Positions 14,795-15,319 of a DNA stretch of 15,319 nucleotides are shown piece after piece. The stretch comes from Polynucleobacter sp. UBA962 (GTDB taxonomy: Bacteria; Pseudomonadota; Gammaproteobacteria; Burkholderiales; Burkholderiaceae). The notes under the pieces were generated by a model. The model was not told where the DNA came from, made no database searches, and saw only the letters and a program-made list of their open reading frames with translations. Position 1 is the stretch's first letter. Each line of letters starts with the position of its first letter. The translations under genes and the position numbers were made by a program. The DNA lies in the NCBI GenBank assembly GCA_002292975.1, contig DBCI01000024.1:3379-18697 (forward strand), read 5' to 3'.

Positions 14795-15319
14795 GACCAG
14801 AGCCCCTTTATTACTGGGGCTTACTGTTTTATTACTGAGTCTCTTAGGGTGCACGAGCACAAACTATGGTGATGACCAGTATCAGTTGCGCATGGCGACG
14901 CATGGCAAAGACATTATGTGGATGCCAACTAAAGTGGAGACCACCCATGAGATGCTCACTTTAGCTGGGGTAAGGTCCACCGATATTCTTTATGACCTTG
15001 GCTCTGGCGACGGCGTAATTCCCATTGAGGCCGCCAAACTATATGGCGTTCGTGCCTATGGCATCGAGTACAACCCCGATCTCGTAGCACTCTCTATCCG
15101 TAATGCCCAGCGGGCTAAGGTACAAAACCTCGTCAGCTTTAAGCAAGGCGATATCTTTGTCGAGGACTTTTCACAAGCTACGGTCCTAACCCTCTTTTTA
15201 GGAGAGAGCCTGAATACCCGACTAATGCCCACCATCTTAAAGATGAAGCCTGGAACTCGGGTGGTATCCAATACCTTTCGAATGGAGTCGTGGATTGCTG
15301 ATCGGGAGATAAAAACGCG
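14787..15319 (+). CDS. Lipoprotein-signal SAM-dependent methyltransferase-like protein, 3' truncated by window
   Basis: The frame runs off the window end. From TTG 14787 the product begins M-H-K-T-R-A-P-L-L-L-G and has a lipoprotein signal with a basic n-region, hydrophobic core and lipobox S-L-L-G-C (Cys22, then Thr, so outer-membrane sorting). After about residue 40 it shows a class I methyltransferase core: motif I D-L-G-S-G-D-G (70-76), an acidic residue after the second strand in Y-G-I-E-Y-N (Glu94), and F-K-Q-G-D-I-F (near 115-121). Later F-L-G-E-S-L-N and a P-G-T-R-V-V-S-N region match the rest of the fold. GTG 14781 is an alternative start. The start overlaps the DUF2076 stop by eight bases. 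The substrate is unknown. Confidence 0.8.
   Translation, partial: MHKTRAPLLLGLTVLLLSLLGCTSTNYGDDQYQLRMATHGKDIMWMPTKVETTHEMLTLAGVRSTDILYDLGSGDGVIPIEAAKLYGVRAYGIEYNPDLVALSIRNAQRAKVQNLVSFKQGDIFVEDFSQATVLTLFLGESLNTRLMPTILKMKPGTRVVSNTFRMESWIADREIKT
14801..14821 (+). terminator. Hairpin inside the methyltransferase signal-peptide coding region
   Basis: AGCCCC (14801-14806) pairs with GGGGCT (14816-14821) across a 9-base loop; TTTT follows at 14827-14830. It sits six bases after the DUF2076 stop, so it looks like an intrinsic terminator or attenuator although it lies within the next gene. Confidence 0.45.

Noticed and set aside
1..15319. CRISPR array, insertion sequence, integron or prophage
   Set aside because: I see no regularly spaced repeats, transposase or integrase frame, terminal inverted repeats or phage structural genes.

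Overview
The window looks like chromosomal DNA of a moderately low-GC betaproteobacterium. A small-genome freshwater Burkholderiales member such as Polynucleobacter is my best guess. This rests on the gene families and moderate GC content, not on a marker gene. There is no rRNA, tRNA, CRISPR array, transposase or phage gene. Genes are dense except for one AT-rich patch (259-1243).

Layout. Positions 1-258 hold the end of a PPK2-type polyphosphate kinase. Positions 259-1243 are AT-rich and contain one small secreted six-cysteine protein of unknown function. Next comes a secreted S9 prolyl-oligopeptidase-type peptidase (1244-3322, +). A minus-strand group follows, read from 5120 down to 3432: a DUF2784 membrane protein, a Tat-exported CIA30-like protein and a CREST/alkaline-ceramidase-like membrane hydrolase. 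A small membrane/coiled-coil protein (5223-5510, -) faces away from a possible 57-codon membrane microprotein (5548-5721, +). Then come a stand-alone BLUF blue-light receptor (5835-6299, -), a PLP enzyme of the D-threonine / 3-hydroxy-D-aspartate aldolase family (6450-7565, -), an orphan molybdate-binding protein ModA (7717-8478, +) and the membrane protease HtpX (8659-9546, +). A small basic protein overlaps the htpX 3' end on the other strand.

Positions 13276 down to 9851 form the clearest functional unit, a five-gene operon with overlapping or abutting genes. It encodes a Fur-family regulator (probably Zur), a DUF2796/ZrgA-like periplasmic protein with a histidine cluster, a LolD/MacB-like ABC ATPase, an FtsX/MacB-like permease and an exported DUF3299 protein. 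A palindrome lies 10-32 bp upstream of the regulator and is a candidate autoregulatory operator. The set is best read as a zinc-responsive acquisition system whose ABC part resembles the MacB/LolCDE class rather than the usual ZnuABC importer.

Divergently after this (13507-14109, +) is an alternative oxidase with all six di-iron ligands, a cyanide-insensitive ubiquinol oxidase. It is followed by a DUF2076 protein. The window ends inside a SAM-dependent methyltransferase-like gene that begins with a lipoprotein signal peptide. A terminator-like hairpin lies inside that signal-peptide coding region.

The points most worth a second look are the Zur operon with its operator, the lipoprotein-methyltransferase paradox, the overlapping alternative hairpins after modA, and the possible 57-aa microprotein. 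I see no wholly new multi-gene system that I could defend beyond these.
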